From NCBI GenBank assembly GCA_035222895.1, contig JAVYIG010000059.1:638001-702000 (forward strand): a stretch of DNA of 64,000 nucleotides, in the 5' to 3' direction. Positions 31,801-46,900 of this stretch are shown piece after piece. The DNA is from Strongylocentrotus droebachiensis. Lineage: Eukaryota; Echinodermata; Echinoidea; Camarodonta; Strongylocentrotidae. Under the pieces are notes generated by a model. The model was not told the DNA's origin. It saw only the letters and a list, made by a program, of their open reading frames with translations, and made no database searches. The position numbers and the translations under genes are program-made. Positions within the stretch are counted from its first letter, which is position 1, and each line of letters begins with the position of its first letter.

Positions 31801-34800
31801 TCATCGGCGACGAGATTGAAGGCCGCCATGGCGAGATTGACGCCCGATTTGGAGAAATTTGACGTCGTGTTTTTAGGGAGTTTGACATTCGTGAGTAGGC
31901 GTTCGACGCTTTGGACGATTTGCGTTGAGGATGATGCGCTGTAAATGTCGGGATTATTTTGCGAAGTCGATGACGATGATGTTTCGATGCTGATGATACG
32001 GTCGACGACCTCTACGAAATTGCTAGCGACCTGGAGATTGAGTTATAAAGAAGGTTGAGAATATATATATCATAGATCAATTATATCCCAACGAATTATA
32101 ACAACGCAAGAGAATCATTCGAAATAATGATCACCCTGTTACCATAATAAATCAATGAATAGTGTTTAAAGATTCGTATCATACTGTCTTGATAATGAAC
32201 TCCATATTTGTTTTAGATTATGATCCTTTTCCACAATGGGAATGAAAAGAGTGAGAAAATTTAATTTAAAAATGTTTGCACTTCTTTACTAGGACTCTAC
32301 CTTCTCTTCTCTTTATCTCAGCCTGTACGTGCTTCAAAAGTCAGTTTCAAAATATAATGAAACGGCTCAAACTCTCTAAGAGTTTATATGCTAATTGCAA
32401 TGACGAACCTTCGTCATTGCCTTGTTTTTTTCGTTCACATTCTTCTTATTAATATTCTTACTTCTTCTTCCTTCTTCTTGTCGTCCGGAATCCCATTCGT
32501 TTTGCACGTAGTGCTTGTTATTCCTAGTTAGGTGCTTTCCTCATGTCCTTTTCCTTTCAAATTTCATAGGCATAGTCTCTAACATCTCATCAAGGTCACT
32601 ACATTCTTCGATTCTCGAAATCACTCATGCATGACCGTCCAGGCACTATTTGTCCGTTTCTGGTCCAGTTTAAGGCCTTTATATCTTCCTTCCTATCTCC
32701 ACTATCCTAGATCCTACAAACTTCTAACAAATTCCTCTAGATAGTCTGATAGATGTTCTTTCATCTGCGACGTATCACTTGACCTTCAAAATGCCATCTT
32801 CATACTCCAAATTCAAATCTAAAACCGACTCCGTCAAAAATCTCTCAAGTTCTTGAAAAATGGACCCCTAAATAATCTAAAACTGCCATAACTTTCTCAT
32901 ATAAATTCCGTTTTGTATTTAAATCTCACAGTATCTTTATCTCATAATTGCACATAGCCATGCCAGATTTCACGCTCCAATGGCTTTGCACAACATAAAT
33001 AGCGCCCTCTAAAGTTCTGGGAATTGGCTTTCTCTCTGTGGCCGTATCTCCATAATGGCTTGGCAAACCCGTACCCTTTTTTGGATTTAGATACTTGAAG
33101 ATATGCCCTTTCCAGCCATATACAAAATTATATACCCTATCACTGACCAAATTTGAGAAAATTGCCCTCCAAATTCGCCATTTTCAAGAAAATTGAGAAA
33201 TAACTTCAACTTGCTCTAAAATGGCGATCTTTATACCTACATCAATGAAACTTGGCAGACACATGTATCCATATACGTGACAACTGTCTGCTAAGTTTAG
33301 TAAAATCTAATGCCCTCTTCGCAAAGTTATCGCCAAAAATGATGAACTTACTATGCTTTACGTAATAGCTCGTTTGATGCGTGCAGTACGTTTTGCGCAG
33401 ATGACAATGGTGTCAAACTGACCGCACTGAAGTGCCCTTTCGAATGATACCAAGTATAGACCATGGGCCAAGGCCTGTTTTCTTGCTTAGTTTTTGAATT
33501 CCGTGGTCTCCGACTGGGAAGTACCTACAAATGTGCTAAATATGTTGAAAATGTGTGGTTGGAACAAAAATGACATGTTCCCAAGTTTGAAACTTGAGCA
33601 ATAATTAATAACGGCAAAAAACAAAGAAAAAGTTAAGAATTGGTTGCTATGGGCTTTTCCTCCCTAGCAACTATACAAGGGGAGATATTTGTTGGAATAT
33701 TTTTCAGCTTATATGCTTATTGTGCATACAAATGGTGTTTGGAGAAGTGTGATGTTCAATCATGTAAAAATGTAATATGCATATTAATTAATACCTTAAT
33801 TAATACATGTATTATCCTTATTAATCAAGTACATATTGTTAAAAAGTCTCATAAAACCTGATATCAGTATGAACATAGAATCAGATGTATTTGTGTATTT
33901 ATCAATTTGTCCAAAGGGATGGTATTATTAGTCACATGCCCCATACCCCCACCCCCTTAACTAAACCATTCCCCCACCCCCCCCCCCCCAAACCAGCTCC
34001 ATGAAGCGAAAACGACAAAAACATACAGTACTTTCCAATCATATAATCAGCAAAAGTTGTTTTCTAACCAAATTTCATACCATGCTCATTTTTATATTTA
34101 CACACAGCCACCCCACCACATAGATCTTCATTTATATGCATATATAAAGGCTAGCCCCCCCCCCCCCACACACACACACACAGTAATACCAATTGAAATA
34201 ATGAAAGAAATTAATTTGAAATAAATTATTTGTGACTCGTAAATTCAAATGTCCCTCATGTTTGCTGATAGCCACTTTATCCAAGATACACAAACTCATG
34301 CATATGAACACACATGCCCCCATCATATACCCCCCCCCCCCCCCCCATACACAAGCATAATCGCATCAGTTGTTATAATCTTGCTTTCTTGGATATTATC
34401 TTCCTTTTTTTCTCTCTGTGTGACCTCACATTAAAAGCTATGACAGAATGATTTAATAGTATAGCGTTTAATGTTCTATTTACTATAACAAATAAAACAA
34501 AGGTTCACAGTACAAGTTCCGAAACACTTTTTACATATTAAACCTTGTTTTATGTATTTCACATTGGCATTATATATGTATGTACTGTACCATCAGATTT
34601 TGTTAAACATGTTTAGAAATCACATTCCTAGAATATTAAGCTCTCTTAGCTCTGTCATATTAAAATGGTACATCTCTGGATCTATTGATAATTTCATTCA
34701 ATTAATTCAGCCAAAGTAAGCAGGTACATGTATTGTAACTTCTTAGCTCTTAGAAACTATACTCTACTGTACTCACTTTGATTCTAAAGTGTAAAACTCA

Positions 34801-37800
34801 GAAGTGCACTCAAAATTACTTTCAAACTGAGTTACTGCCAAACTGTTTAACTCTAATAGACATGGGTTGCACATCATAACATATATGTACAACAGTCAAT
34901 AACGACATAGATCACAGATTTTGCACAATTGGCACCTACATACATGTATATGGTAATTTAAAGCACCAACAAGTGTTTTATTATTTCCACCTTAATAAGT
35001 CAAGGTGTAAAAAATAGGGCTGTCCAAATGAAGATTTAGATATCGAACTGTAAATGTTACTCTAAAAATAGTGTACATTCAACATTATAGAAGTTCAGAA
35101 GAAAAAAAAGATATTATCACAATATCTGTACCTAATCATTTTAGTATTACTTGAAGTAGGCTTACTTTTGTTGTAATACATCGTTAGAGAAAATATATTG
35201 CATAATCATTGTAGAGCATTTTACTGCTTCCACTTCAAATAGTAAAGGTAAACAAAAAGAATTGTCTTTACTGATGGAGATTGTAACAGTGTGCATGTAT
35301 GCAAATGTTTTTTTTTTTTTAAATCAATAATATATATATATATATAATTAAGAAATATTCAAACCCATGAATAGCAATGAGTGATCTTAACACCTGTAAG
35401 GAAGCAATGGGTAATAATATTAATTGAAGGTTGTATTGTAGAAGAAACCTACAAAGGGCTTGTAATTTAAGGTTCCTGATACAAAATTAAATGAAGTATC
35501 TCAAATGTAAAAAAATAAAAACAAAAACAAAATATTTGTTGGAATGACAGTACAGTGTACAAACAAGAAATGACATTACAGTTAATTATTTACAATGTAC
35601 CTTTTTACAGCATATTTTCATTTACAATTATTTCCACATTATTGTAAGACACATATATTAAGGAATACTGAAAGAAGTGGTACAAGCATCTATAAACAAC
35701 AGTAAGTTACTGTGCAGTAGCTTTGTATTCAAGATAATAAGAAATGCATGCAAGAATAGCTGGTTGAAATAATTTGTACCGGGGTATGTTTGAAAATCGT
35801 GTTAAGACATTGGAAATATGATTTTAAAGAGTTTCTAATATTAATGAAACAACAAATGATGATTTTTGGAAGGAAGTCATATGCATATCTCTAAAGCGTT
35901 TAGACTGTATATGTATTAAGCGCTATATAAAAGCGGAATATTATTATTTTTTATCATAACCTGCAAAACACAAAACTTTGATTTTAGCAATTTCTTCAGA
36001 TGGGTAGATAATCAAATGACAATCTGTATAATGTTCAGTTAAATGTTAATAATGCCGGTATACATGTAGGTTGTATTTCCAGCTCTCCCTTGCTCCTGTA
36101 CATGCTAATGGCGTGGCATTCTTCCCCATGTCCAACAATAACCGTGACATCATCAATAATGTCCTTTCCCGACTTGCTCCATTTCTCAAAGAGTAATTGG
36201 AGGAGATTCTCCTTGTTCTCCCCACGAGAGAGAAACTTTGTCCACTGGTTTGGAATCTTCTGGTCACCAGCGAACATTTTTGTGAGCTGGTACCCCTTGA
36301 CAGCTCGTCGCCCTCGTTGGTCGAAGTTGGTCGAAGTTATCGGATCTTCGAAGGTGGCTTTATCCCTGAATCTTCTGCCTCCAGTGGAACATCATTGGTT
36401 CTTGTGGCTGAAGCAAGTTTTTAAAGACACAAAGAGAAACAGGAAAAAAATTATTATTGGTCCCAGCTTTACATGTAATAAAGTAAATATCCCATATATA
36501 CAATTGGAACACATGTTCAGTCCCCTTCCTAAAAAAGGAATACATGAATTTCATCGTGGAAAAAATAATTTTTCAACATCTTAGTTAACAAGATTGAAAG
36601 CTGAATAACTGTTTCATTTTGATGGCTTGTTAATGTGGTCAATGACTATCCACGCTTTTTTCTGAGTGGCATTATTATTAACTGAATCAAATTGCTTATT
36701 ATTTGTAATTACCTCCCTATGATGTTTGATCAAACTTTAATATGTCATTAGACATTAAACATTTACCATTCAAGATTAACTATAAACAGTGTCGACCTTA
36801 CGACCATTATCACCTTAACGTAAATGTATGAATAAGGAGATTCAGCACTCGCACAGCTAGTATTACAGAAGACCTAGTGCATACAATGATAATAATATTT
36901 ATATCTGTAAAGCGCTTTGAGAAGGCCTTCGGTCCTGAAAAGCGCTATATAAGAACTAGCTATTATTATTATTAATGAAAAAACCTGGGACAGTTGCCAG
37001 GAGTGACAACAGTCAAGATTTTAATGTTCTTTTTCTTTTTCAACATCGATGAGTGAAATGTATTGTACAATATGTACTTTACTGTCATTTCATTCAGCTC
37101 AGTCAGATGTCACCCATGACCAATTGTAACTTAAGTAAAGCTTTTGAGTGAATTAAAGTATTGTACAATGATGTTGGAAAATTTTAGAATCAATATTGGT
37201 CTAGAGGTGGTCGTGTCTTGTTCAAATAATTGAAGTAGGGCCTACTATAGGTCTAGTATCAGAGGAGGCAAGTTGGCTCAGTCGGTAAAGCGTTCGCCTG
37301 TCGAACCCGTGTAGAGAAGAGTCACTACCTTTGCACGTTAAGAACCCACTGCACTATTCGTATAAGAGTAGGGGAAAACCCCGGTGTACGTGGTCCTCCT
37401 GCCCACACCCCCAGTATAGTACGATAATACTCTGTAAAGAGGTCTGTATTAAAAAAGGAAGAAGAGTATAGGTCTAGATCTAGATTCTAAGTCTAAGAAG
37501 TAAGAGTAAGAACCTAACTTTGCTTTTTTGAGCGAGTGTGAAACCGAAATTTTTATGATGATAGCCTACCTATATCTATAGTGCCTGTAGCTGTATATCT
37601 TATTAAGGAAAAAACTAGTTTGTGGGTAAAAGCAAGTGATTTCAGGGATAAGCCCACGCAAGAGAACCCAGACCTTACACAAATACCAATGCATGGGACA
37701 GTATTGTGAAAAAACTGGGCCAACAATCCTATGACTAAAACCCGATGAAAACTTCACTGTTTAATCATAACAATACTTTTGAAATATTTAAAAAATGACA

Positions 37801-39660
37801 GTAATAAATTACCTTCATGTCCTGATCTTTCTTGCTTCTTCCTGACCCTCTCGATCTTAGTTTTGTCGGTAAATCGCATGTAACATGCGCGATGGTAACC
37901 CAACTTTGAGGAGACACATTGAGAATATCTGGAGACAAAACAAGCTCCAAATCATACTTTTCAATGGCATGGGTAGCAATAACACCTTCTTTAATGTCAA
38001 ATTCCTTCCACTGGTGAACACTGATAACAAATTTCCTCCAGCTTGTCTCAGAAAAAGAGATAATATTTGTTGAATCACCATCAACATTGTGCATGTAACA
38101 CTCTATGGTCATGGTGCACTAGCAGACTAGACATGTAGACAGTGCATGCAAGCCAAGACTCAGAATACAGGGACTGTGATTGGTCAATTGCACTCTGAGC
38201 TCTAATACCCCAGCTGTGATTGGCCAATTAAGGAACAGCTATGACATCATCATTGTAGAATGGCTGTCTGCTACACACAGTGATATTTGCAACTTTATAT
38301 CAAAATTGTGGAAAAATGTACCAGCCAAAACATGGGAACATTTGACCATTGTTCTTAGATATATGTCCATTGATCATTTAGGACAAAATAAAGTACTTCC
38401 CAGGGGGAGACCACGGAACTGAAGAATTTTGAGGCTTGGCCCATGGTCTAGTATGGTATATGTTCACGCAGAAAATTGTGAGTAAATCGCATTTGAACAA
38501 GGGTCACAATACGAATTCCGCCGAGTTTCCGCCCTATTATAACACGTTTCGGCCATGACGTCATTTTTTTGTGTTAGTATGGGCGGCCGTTCGTGCCAAA
38601 GCACGCGTCGTAACATGTTCATCATGTACAAGTCCTATTGGTTTTGCACGCAGTGCTTGCGAGCCCTTTATAGATCCCTTCCTCTACTCCAATTCCCTTC
38701 AAAATTTGTAGGCGTAGTCTCTAGCATTCCTTCAAGGTCACTAAATTCTTCGTTCTCCGGAAACCCTCATGCGTGACCGTCCAGGCACCATTTTTTCCGT
38801 TTCGGGCCGTTTTGGTGACCTTTCTTTCGCCCTAACTATCTCCACTATCACAGAAGCTACATACTTCTTACATATTGCTCTGGATAGTCCGAGAGTAGCT
38901 CCTTCGTTTGACACGTAAAAACATGGCGTCATTGCACGCACATCGTTGTGACACGATTGCATTTCTAGTTATCTATATCTTATCGTTGAATTAGTTGTGA
39001 AGTTCCGGATGAAAGTTGCACTATCAAAACATTATAAGTGCAGCGGCGCTTGGGAGGTTTTGATAAATAACAAAACTTAAACATTTAGTCAAAGCTTTGT
39101 TAAACAGAAGAGGGAAAGAGAGACTGGGAGAGAGAGAGGGATAGAGCAAAAAGGGGGGAAGAGAGAGAGGGGCGGTATAGAGAATATCATTTGTTGATAT
39201 GAATCTAAACACAGCGTGCATTAATATGGGATTTAAATATTTGTATCATAAAATCTATAACCAAAAAACAATAAAATGAAATTTTATACCGAGAGGCTAA
39301 TCAATTTTATAAATTAAAGAGTTTTTATTGCAGTCTAAGTTACTCAATTTTCAACCATATTACTTCCGCGTTTAAATTTTTAAGAGACTTTTGAAGTAGA
39401 CTTTCTTACCACTTCTGAAACGTCCTCAATGCGTGAGATCTTCTCCAGGACACGCCCCGTCATCCTAAGCTCCGCCTTGCTGATATCATCAATCTCCTCT
39501 GTCCAATCAGCGAGTTCGGCTGAGATGGACTCAGCCGATTGGTCCGCGCTGGGCTGCTGCGCGACGTCACTGTCAATGACACCCTCCAGCCATTGGTAGA
39601 AAGTTGGTGAAGTAACAACCCCTTGAGAAATCGTTGTAGGAGGAGGTGCAACTATAGGCG

Positions 39661-39743
<83 letters not shown>

Positions 39744-41121
39744 CGCAGCAAAAAGCAAATTAATGATTAATCAACATGAAAAGGGTAAAATAACACTGAC
39801 GCTATAATTTACTATATTACCTCTCTCTCATACTCCCATGCCGAATTTCAAACTCTTTTATCACCGAGGACCAAGACACTTTTGTGGTGGCCAATGACAC
39901 AGTTAACCGCAGAGCAGAATTGGGTCGTTTAAAAATAATTCTAGAACATAATTATAACGAATGAATCATGTGTATAACTCTTATACCCCATATGGAAACA
40001 CCAACGAGTCTTGAATAACACTAAATTATCAGCTGTTGCCCTTTAAATGCACTTATAAAAGTCCCTTTCCTTGCCAAGAATTCAAATAGTGCACTATTAT
40101 CATATGGGCTAAGAATAGCAAATTTTCCTCGTATAACAGAAAAAGATACAATCATTGACAGGTTTTTTTCCAGTGGAACATAATTCACGCAAATATTTAA
40201 AGCAGAGAAATAAACTCTAATTGGACGCTCGAAATGTAATGTTTCTCTATAATATTAATTGTATGGCAAGTGGCAAAGAAACTGTAAACATGATTAGCCT
40301 GAGAGGATCACATTAATGTGTATTCATCATTTCATGATTTTTAGGAAGCTCTGCTTTGGAGACACGATGGCGTAACTATGGGTGAAAACGGGCACGTCCC
40401 CCATGAAAAGGTGAAAAGAGAGGGAAAAAAGAAAGAGTAAAAGAGAACATGATCACGGTGATTTAAAAAAAACCCCGTAACGACCTCTTCCATACCTAAC
40501 CCTAATCAATGGCCCTCTTAGTTCTCATTTCATACACGGAGTCATATTTGTGCCCCCCCCCCCTCCCACGATGCCGGGGCCCACTGAACGTCTGGACCAA
40601 GTTTTTGACCCATTCCACATATTATAGCCCAAACGCAAGAAAATCATGATAAATAGAAACGTGTACTGATATGGATGTTGATTTTTCTTTTTCTTTTTTT
40701 AATAACATTTATGTCACGCATGTGGAAATTTGTTTTCGAGGGAAAGTGTGAAATTAATAACAACAAACCTGCAGCGGTCGGTGAAAGGGACATCGTAGAC
40801 GTGGTCGAGATTCTTTCTGCGGTGGTTGAAGGATGAGTCGAAGATGATCTCATGCTAGTATCCATTGTGACGTCACAATCTATCTCGTCTTCTCGACATG
40901 GACGAGAAGTATTTATGTAAAGCTCTGTGACGACTTTGGTGTGAGAATAAAAGAAGGATGAATTAGAATATGATTAGAAGCAGAGAGATGGGGATAGGAT
41001 AAAGGGGTCAAGCGGGACGGAGAGACATGAAGGACGAAAGGTTGAGAGAAGGAGCGGGGAGAGGTGGAGAATGAGAAAGAAAGACAGAGTGGGCCAGATA
41101 GGGAGGGAAGGAGAGAGAAGA

Positions 41122-41174
<53 letters not shown>

Positions 41175-43951
41175 ATTAGGGATGGGGGTTGGAGAGGATC
41201 AAGATTGAGGGAGAGGGGGTGGGTGGTTACGACATTTTGATCGCGCGACCATTGCTCTGCATGATCGCATCAATTTCCTACATTAACCGAATAATTAACA
41301 TCAGCTTGAGACCCAACACTATACCTAGTCATAACCCTAAACTTAACCTAACCTAACCTCAAATCCAATTACGACCCTAACCATATTAAGCCCGGAGTAA
41401 TTGCCGCAGGAGCAAATGTCCAATCATGGGGTGGGGGATACTACATAGGAGGGAACGGTGTGGCCCACAGGAGAACATCGATGAAAGATTAGCACATTAG
41501 TGGGACTCATGTTTAGGACAAACGTTATAAACAGTTTACTTTGCTGTCTACATGACTTAAAGCCCATATGTACTAATTTACAGGAGGGATTAGACCTCCC
41601 TGCAAGATCACTGACAGGTGATGTTCTCATCAAATCAGCTCTCGCTTAACATAAGAAAAAGAGGATCATGGAGGACCAATCGTCACCGATTAGGCATTGT
41701 TTGCTATACCGTGTGTCTCAAAAAAAACGTAACACTTTTGAAATGGTTGCCAAATTGAGCATATATAATTTTATGAAAAAATGTCTATATGTATGGAAAG
41801 CTAAAGGACCAACCTTTCATATGATATGAAAAAATTAAAAAAAAATCATGCTTCGATGGACAGTGTTCACTTAAGTTAGAGGTATGAAAATGGGCCTGCG
41901 CAGGATTTTTCCTTCCAATTTTGGACAGGTAAATTACTTGTAACTTACAAAATAAGGTCGATATGAGATATTCATGATCGATGGATCAAAAGGATATTTT
42001 GAATCAAAAGGATATTTTGAATACCTCGAATTCTGGTATTTTCAATGCATAATGAATGATGTACTTAGCTATTACATGTTTGGGTCATTCATAAAACCTG
42101 AATAAAATGTGATTGATGATCCACCAAACTTACGGAAGAAAACTGATAAAGAAAAGGCAAGGGGTAGGTGATGGGATGGGAAAAGGTTGTGGGGGGGAGG
42201 AGAGTGGGTTGCATAATGTCAATTATGATTTTGAATACGGTATTTCAATTTAACATTTTCCCATTCTTCCTTCATCCTGTTCACATCTACCAGATCAATG
42301 ATACAATAAGATGGGAGTGGAAGTTGGTGTGTGTGTGTGTGTGTGTGTGTGGCAGGGGTGGTGTTTGGGGATTGATAAATGACAGAGAGAAAGGACTGGT
42401 ATTCAAAACATCCTTTTAACTCTTAATCCATCGATCATGAATATCTCATATCAAACTTATTTTGTATGCTAAAAGTAACTTACCTGTCCAAAATTGGAAG
42501 GAAAAATCCTGCGCAGGCCCATTTTCATACCTCTAACTTAAGTGAACACTGTTCATCGAAGCATGATTTTTTTTTCAATTTTTTCATATCATATGAAAGG
42601 TTGGTCCTTTAGCTTTCCATACATATCAACATTTTTTCATAAAATTATATATGCTCAATTTGGCAACCATTTCAAAAGTGTTACGTTTTTTTTGAGACAC
42701 ACGGTATAGAGGGCGCAAGTAGCTATAAGTAGTGCAGTGGGCCTTTAAATGTTAGAGATCTATAGATAAACGGGTATGTCAAAATTAAATATTAATTGAA
42801 TGTGAAGCGTTAATTTAATCTTTAGCAAAATTAGGACCTACATATTTCTGTCTCTTCCAGGCAGTTTGGAGCCGGGACGCATTTCGTTCTGACGGACGCG
42901 TTCGGTCTGCTACTCAGCTCGTACGTTCCATTTTGACCGCGTCTAAACCGCACACAGATCTTCTCGGCTTGTTCACACGTAATGTTTCTCATATCCAACT
43001 CATACTCGACATCCGTAAAGCGAAATTCATCCCCGTTGATCAGTGATTGGTCGGCCTGGGGTTGCGTCAGAGCCTGTTCGACCAATGACAGCCGGCTAGA
43101 CGAGTCGTTGTGATCGCCCTCCAGACCACGTGACCAAATCATGAGCTGCCATTGGTCGTTGCCGGTAACGTCACTGGTCAGGTTTCGGTCGTACATGATA
43201 GTGACATTGATGCGGAATGAAGTCAGATTTCCAGCTTCGATTTCAATTGATCTATCCATGGATATCTCCAGGGCATTGACGACAACACCATCTTCAGATT
43301 AAAAAAGAAATTCGAAATATTATACAAAAATTGAATTAAGAATATTGTTCAGTTTAAAGGGAGTTCTGTTTTCAGACTGCAAATGCCTTCAAAGTGCATG
43401 GTTATTGCTCTTATTCTTATCTATAACATTGCTATGAAAGTAATTTTAGACCCCCAAATGTGTGAAAGTTAGCCAATACGATCAATTCAGCTCCACTTTT
43501 AAAACAATACGGTGACCGTTAATTAATTATTTAATTAAAAATAACAATACATGGGCTGGCTGGTTGTGCGTAATATAATCAACACGAAAATGCCAACAAA
43601 AAGCCAACATCGGCATTGGCTGAAACACGACGTTTTTTCAACGGCTTTTTCAAATTATCTAATATTTGTGGTGGTACACAATTATTCGAAATCGTTATAC
43701 TTATGGATATTTCAGCCGTCTCTGAACCGATTTTGATCAAATAAAGATGATTTTGTCATTTAAATTGTATGTTCTTTCAAATTTGACACTCAGTTTTTCA
43801 TTATCTCACAAACAATTATTTTGTGTAGCGCCCTCTGCAACAGAACTCAACTATCCCTTCAAGTGAACCAATGAAACAAAAAATGTGGCAAACCTTTGTC
43901 GCCCCATTCCCCACCCTCCCCCTCCCCTCTCCCCCTCTCTCTTTCTATCTA

Positions 43952-43994
<43 letters not shown>

Positions 43995-46900
43995 CACTTA
44001 CATGAAATCGATTTTTATTTGTTTAAGTTTTGTTTTCAGTTTTGCACATGCAGGAAGCGCTTAGAGACTTCGGTGCATGGTAAGCGCTTTATAAGTAACG
44101 TTTTTATTATTATTATTATTATTATAAGAATAAATCAGTATAAAACAAATATAACCAGGTAAAGATCCATGTTTTACAAGGGGTAAAGGCGGAATCGAAG
44201 AAACTATTTTTAAAAAGTGAAGAACTTAAGGCTACCAATTCTATTAGAGACCTACCCAGTGACGTATTTAGAATGCATACACAAAGGCGGCGGAAGGTAT
44301 AACGCCATACCCGTGTATCGCAAACCCTCGTTAAGTTTTGTTTCTACACCTTCAGAGGGAGGGGGGGGGGGCACCAACTTGATCTTATACTGGATACACC
44401 AGGGTGTTTCACAAAGACTAAGATCGACTTATGTTGGACTTGAACTACGGCAGACCATTCATGCCACTGGTTGCTCTCACCACTGGTCTCTCAAGTGACT
44501 TCATACATGTACAGAATTACATTTTCTGATAGTTCATTATTAAAGAGAAAAAGGTACTTACTACTACGGTAGGCAGTTTATGCCCTTAAAAAAAAATCTT
44601 GAACCAGATGTAGAATAAAACGGAAAAAAGCTTAGTATTTATGATCATTAAATATCAAAAATTCCTTCAATAATGAACTATAAAATAAAGAGAAAGTTCT
44701 GTCGATTTGTGACCACGATGTGTACGTCCCTCGAGACCGATGCCAGGAACGGTGAGAGCAATTAGTAGCATGAACGGCCTGCCATAGTTCAAGTCCAACT
44801 CAGGTCGATCTTAGTCTTTGTAAAACACTCCCCAGGTCTGCATCTACTGATTTCGATAGAAAGGAAACTTAACATTTGCCAGTAAACCTGGGAAAGTTTG
44901 TGTCTCTGGCTTGATTTTGTTTGCAATAAACAAACAAACAATGCAGGAAATCAATGAAAATCAAGCCACCACTATATCATCATGTTCTCTTTTCTTCCCC
45001 GACTACTCTCGGTATAAAATAAAATCCACTTGGGATACCAAAAGCCCTGGGAAACATGAGCGTCTTTACTTCCTCTCCTTTGTATGGTTTCAAGTGGAAG
45101 AAATATCTTTATGCAGTGGCATAGCGTGAGTTTAGTCACGGGGGGGGGGGCTCAGTCACGGGGGGGGTGCAGTGATCGCATAAAATGAAGGAAACGCGAG
45201 GGACTGGGGAAGAGACTAAGAGAAGTTGTCAAGGATATAAGGTATTCAATTTGTATTCTTCTCGTTTTCTTTCATTTTTTCTCCCATTTTTCGTTCGTTC
45301 CCCCCTCCCCTTTTTTTCTTAGGGGGGGGGGGCGTCATCCTGGTTCTACGCCACTTCAGGGATGTCAGGAAACCAATGTTCTCGAACCATTTTACAACCG
45401 GAAATCAATAATAATACCATCAAGTTGATGGGTAAAGGCTATAGTCAGACTAATAATACGTAATTTGGCAGGAATATGCAAGCATCAATTATTTCTAATT
45501 TTCCCCGAGAATGAAAGGGACTAGACAAGTTTGATATACATTCGGGACAGGGTGGTTGTGTTGTAAGAACAGAAAATGGTTAAGTTATTGGAAAATTTTG
45601 AACGAGATGATAATTATTATATTTTGTGTTGAAACGATTTTGTATTTAATGTTCTTCTGTCTAGCATATATACAAAACGTGGGTAAATCACAAGAAAATA
45701 GTTTTCCATATCCTCACTTTTACTTCCGTGTAAGTCAAATAAGCAAGTATCCAACGAAAGGGTAATAAAGATGAAAGAAGGAGAAATAGAATGAGTTATA
45801 TCAAAGGAGAGTTTGTTGACCAGAAATTCAAAATTATTGAAGGGGTGAACCCTTTCACCAAAAAAGTGCGAGATATTGCTCTCTATAAGCCATTCGTTGC
45901 CCCCTCCCCCTCCCCAATACATGTTATAATAATAATAATAACAAACAGACGATTACAAAATAAGAGAGAGAGAGAAAGAGAGAGAGAGAGGGAGGAGGGG
46001 AGAAAAAATCACGGTGTCTTCGGTCCTACCTTTACAAGACGGTCCAGGAATGCAGGTTTGAAGCTCGGCTGTCGAGGTGAAGTTGACGGAATTTTTCCTG
46101 AGCAGCGATGCGCAGATAAACCGAGCTCCCTGGCCGCAGGACGCCCGACGGAGATCGAGCTTGTACTCGACCACCGGATGGAAGACCAGTGGCACGCCAG
46201 GATGGAAGGATTGGGTTCTCTGGTCGATGTTGAGGGCCTGTATGGTGTCGGGATGAAGACGGATGTGTGTTATTCTATGCTGGTTTAGATTGTATCGTTT
46301 ATAATAAGCTTTCAATGTCCTTCCGTATAATTATGCAGATGTAATACATAGCTTAGTGCTTGAATCTTACTTTTTCGTCCTTTCTCTCATTTCCCCCTAC
46401 ACATCTACCACATTTACAATAAATAAGTGTGCTGTTCTTTCTTTAACCTCTCACTCTCACTCACTTTCTTTCTCCCTCTCTTTCCTATTTCTATCCTGCC
46501 CTCTCTTGATATGTTTATTGTACATTTATCTTATGACACCGACAAATTCTACATAATTCATTACAACAATAACGTTTTGCAAAAGTAATTCAACTTTAAA
46601 AGTATTTTCAAGATGAATTATTTACAAATATGAAGGTTAGCTTCAACCAACACATCATTTAAAAACAAATTATGAGCTTCCGGACAATATTTTATAATAT
46701 CTGAGTTTTGAAAATGTAAGCGATTATCATTTTCAACTAACTGAACATTGCTCAAGGGTCTTATATCTATGGCGTTGCTAACATGGCTTCTAAACGTAAT
46801 GATCCCTATTCATAATTAAGTGTTTGTAATATACCCCGTTTACTAATGAATTTCAATTTGTGCATGCTTCTCTCCCAAAGCCCTTTGTAAACATTACTTG

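Larger units (their letters stand above)
33447..38456. mobile_element. ~5-kb inverted-repeat element with gene remnants, in receptor intron 6
   Basis: The left end (33447-33520) and right end (38390-38456) are imperfect inverted repeats sharing TAGACCATGGGCCAAG, TTCCGTGGTCTCC and CTGGGAAGTAC. Between them lie two pieces of coding sequence on the - strand, a tRNA-type SINE piece at 37268 and SINE-type (ATT)n tails near 35950 and 36960. Divergence of the ends and the broken gene indicate an old insertion. Autonomy and superfamily are unknown. Confidence 0.6.

Noticed and set aside
36090..36584. 164-codon frame on the + strand
   Set aside because: Overlaps the - strand fragment, which has the protein-like composition; the + frame shows no recognisable pattern.
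41325..41390. CCTAA-type runs as telomeric DNA
   Set aside because: Only a few irregular CTAACC units; no sustained repeat.
45791..46288. 165-codon frame on the + strand
   Set aside because: Antisense shadow of receptor exon 3 plus a GA microsatellite.
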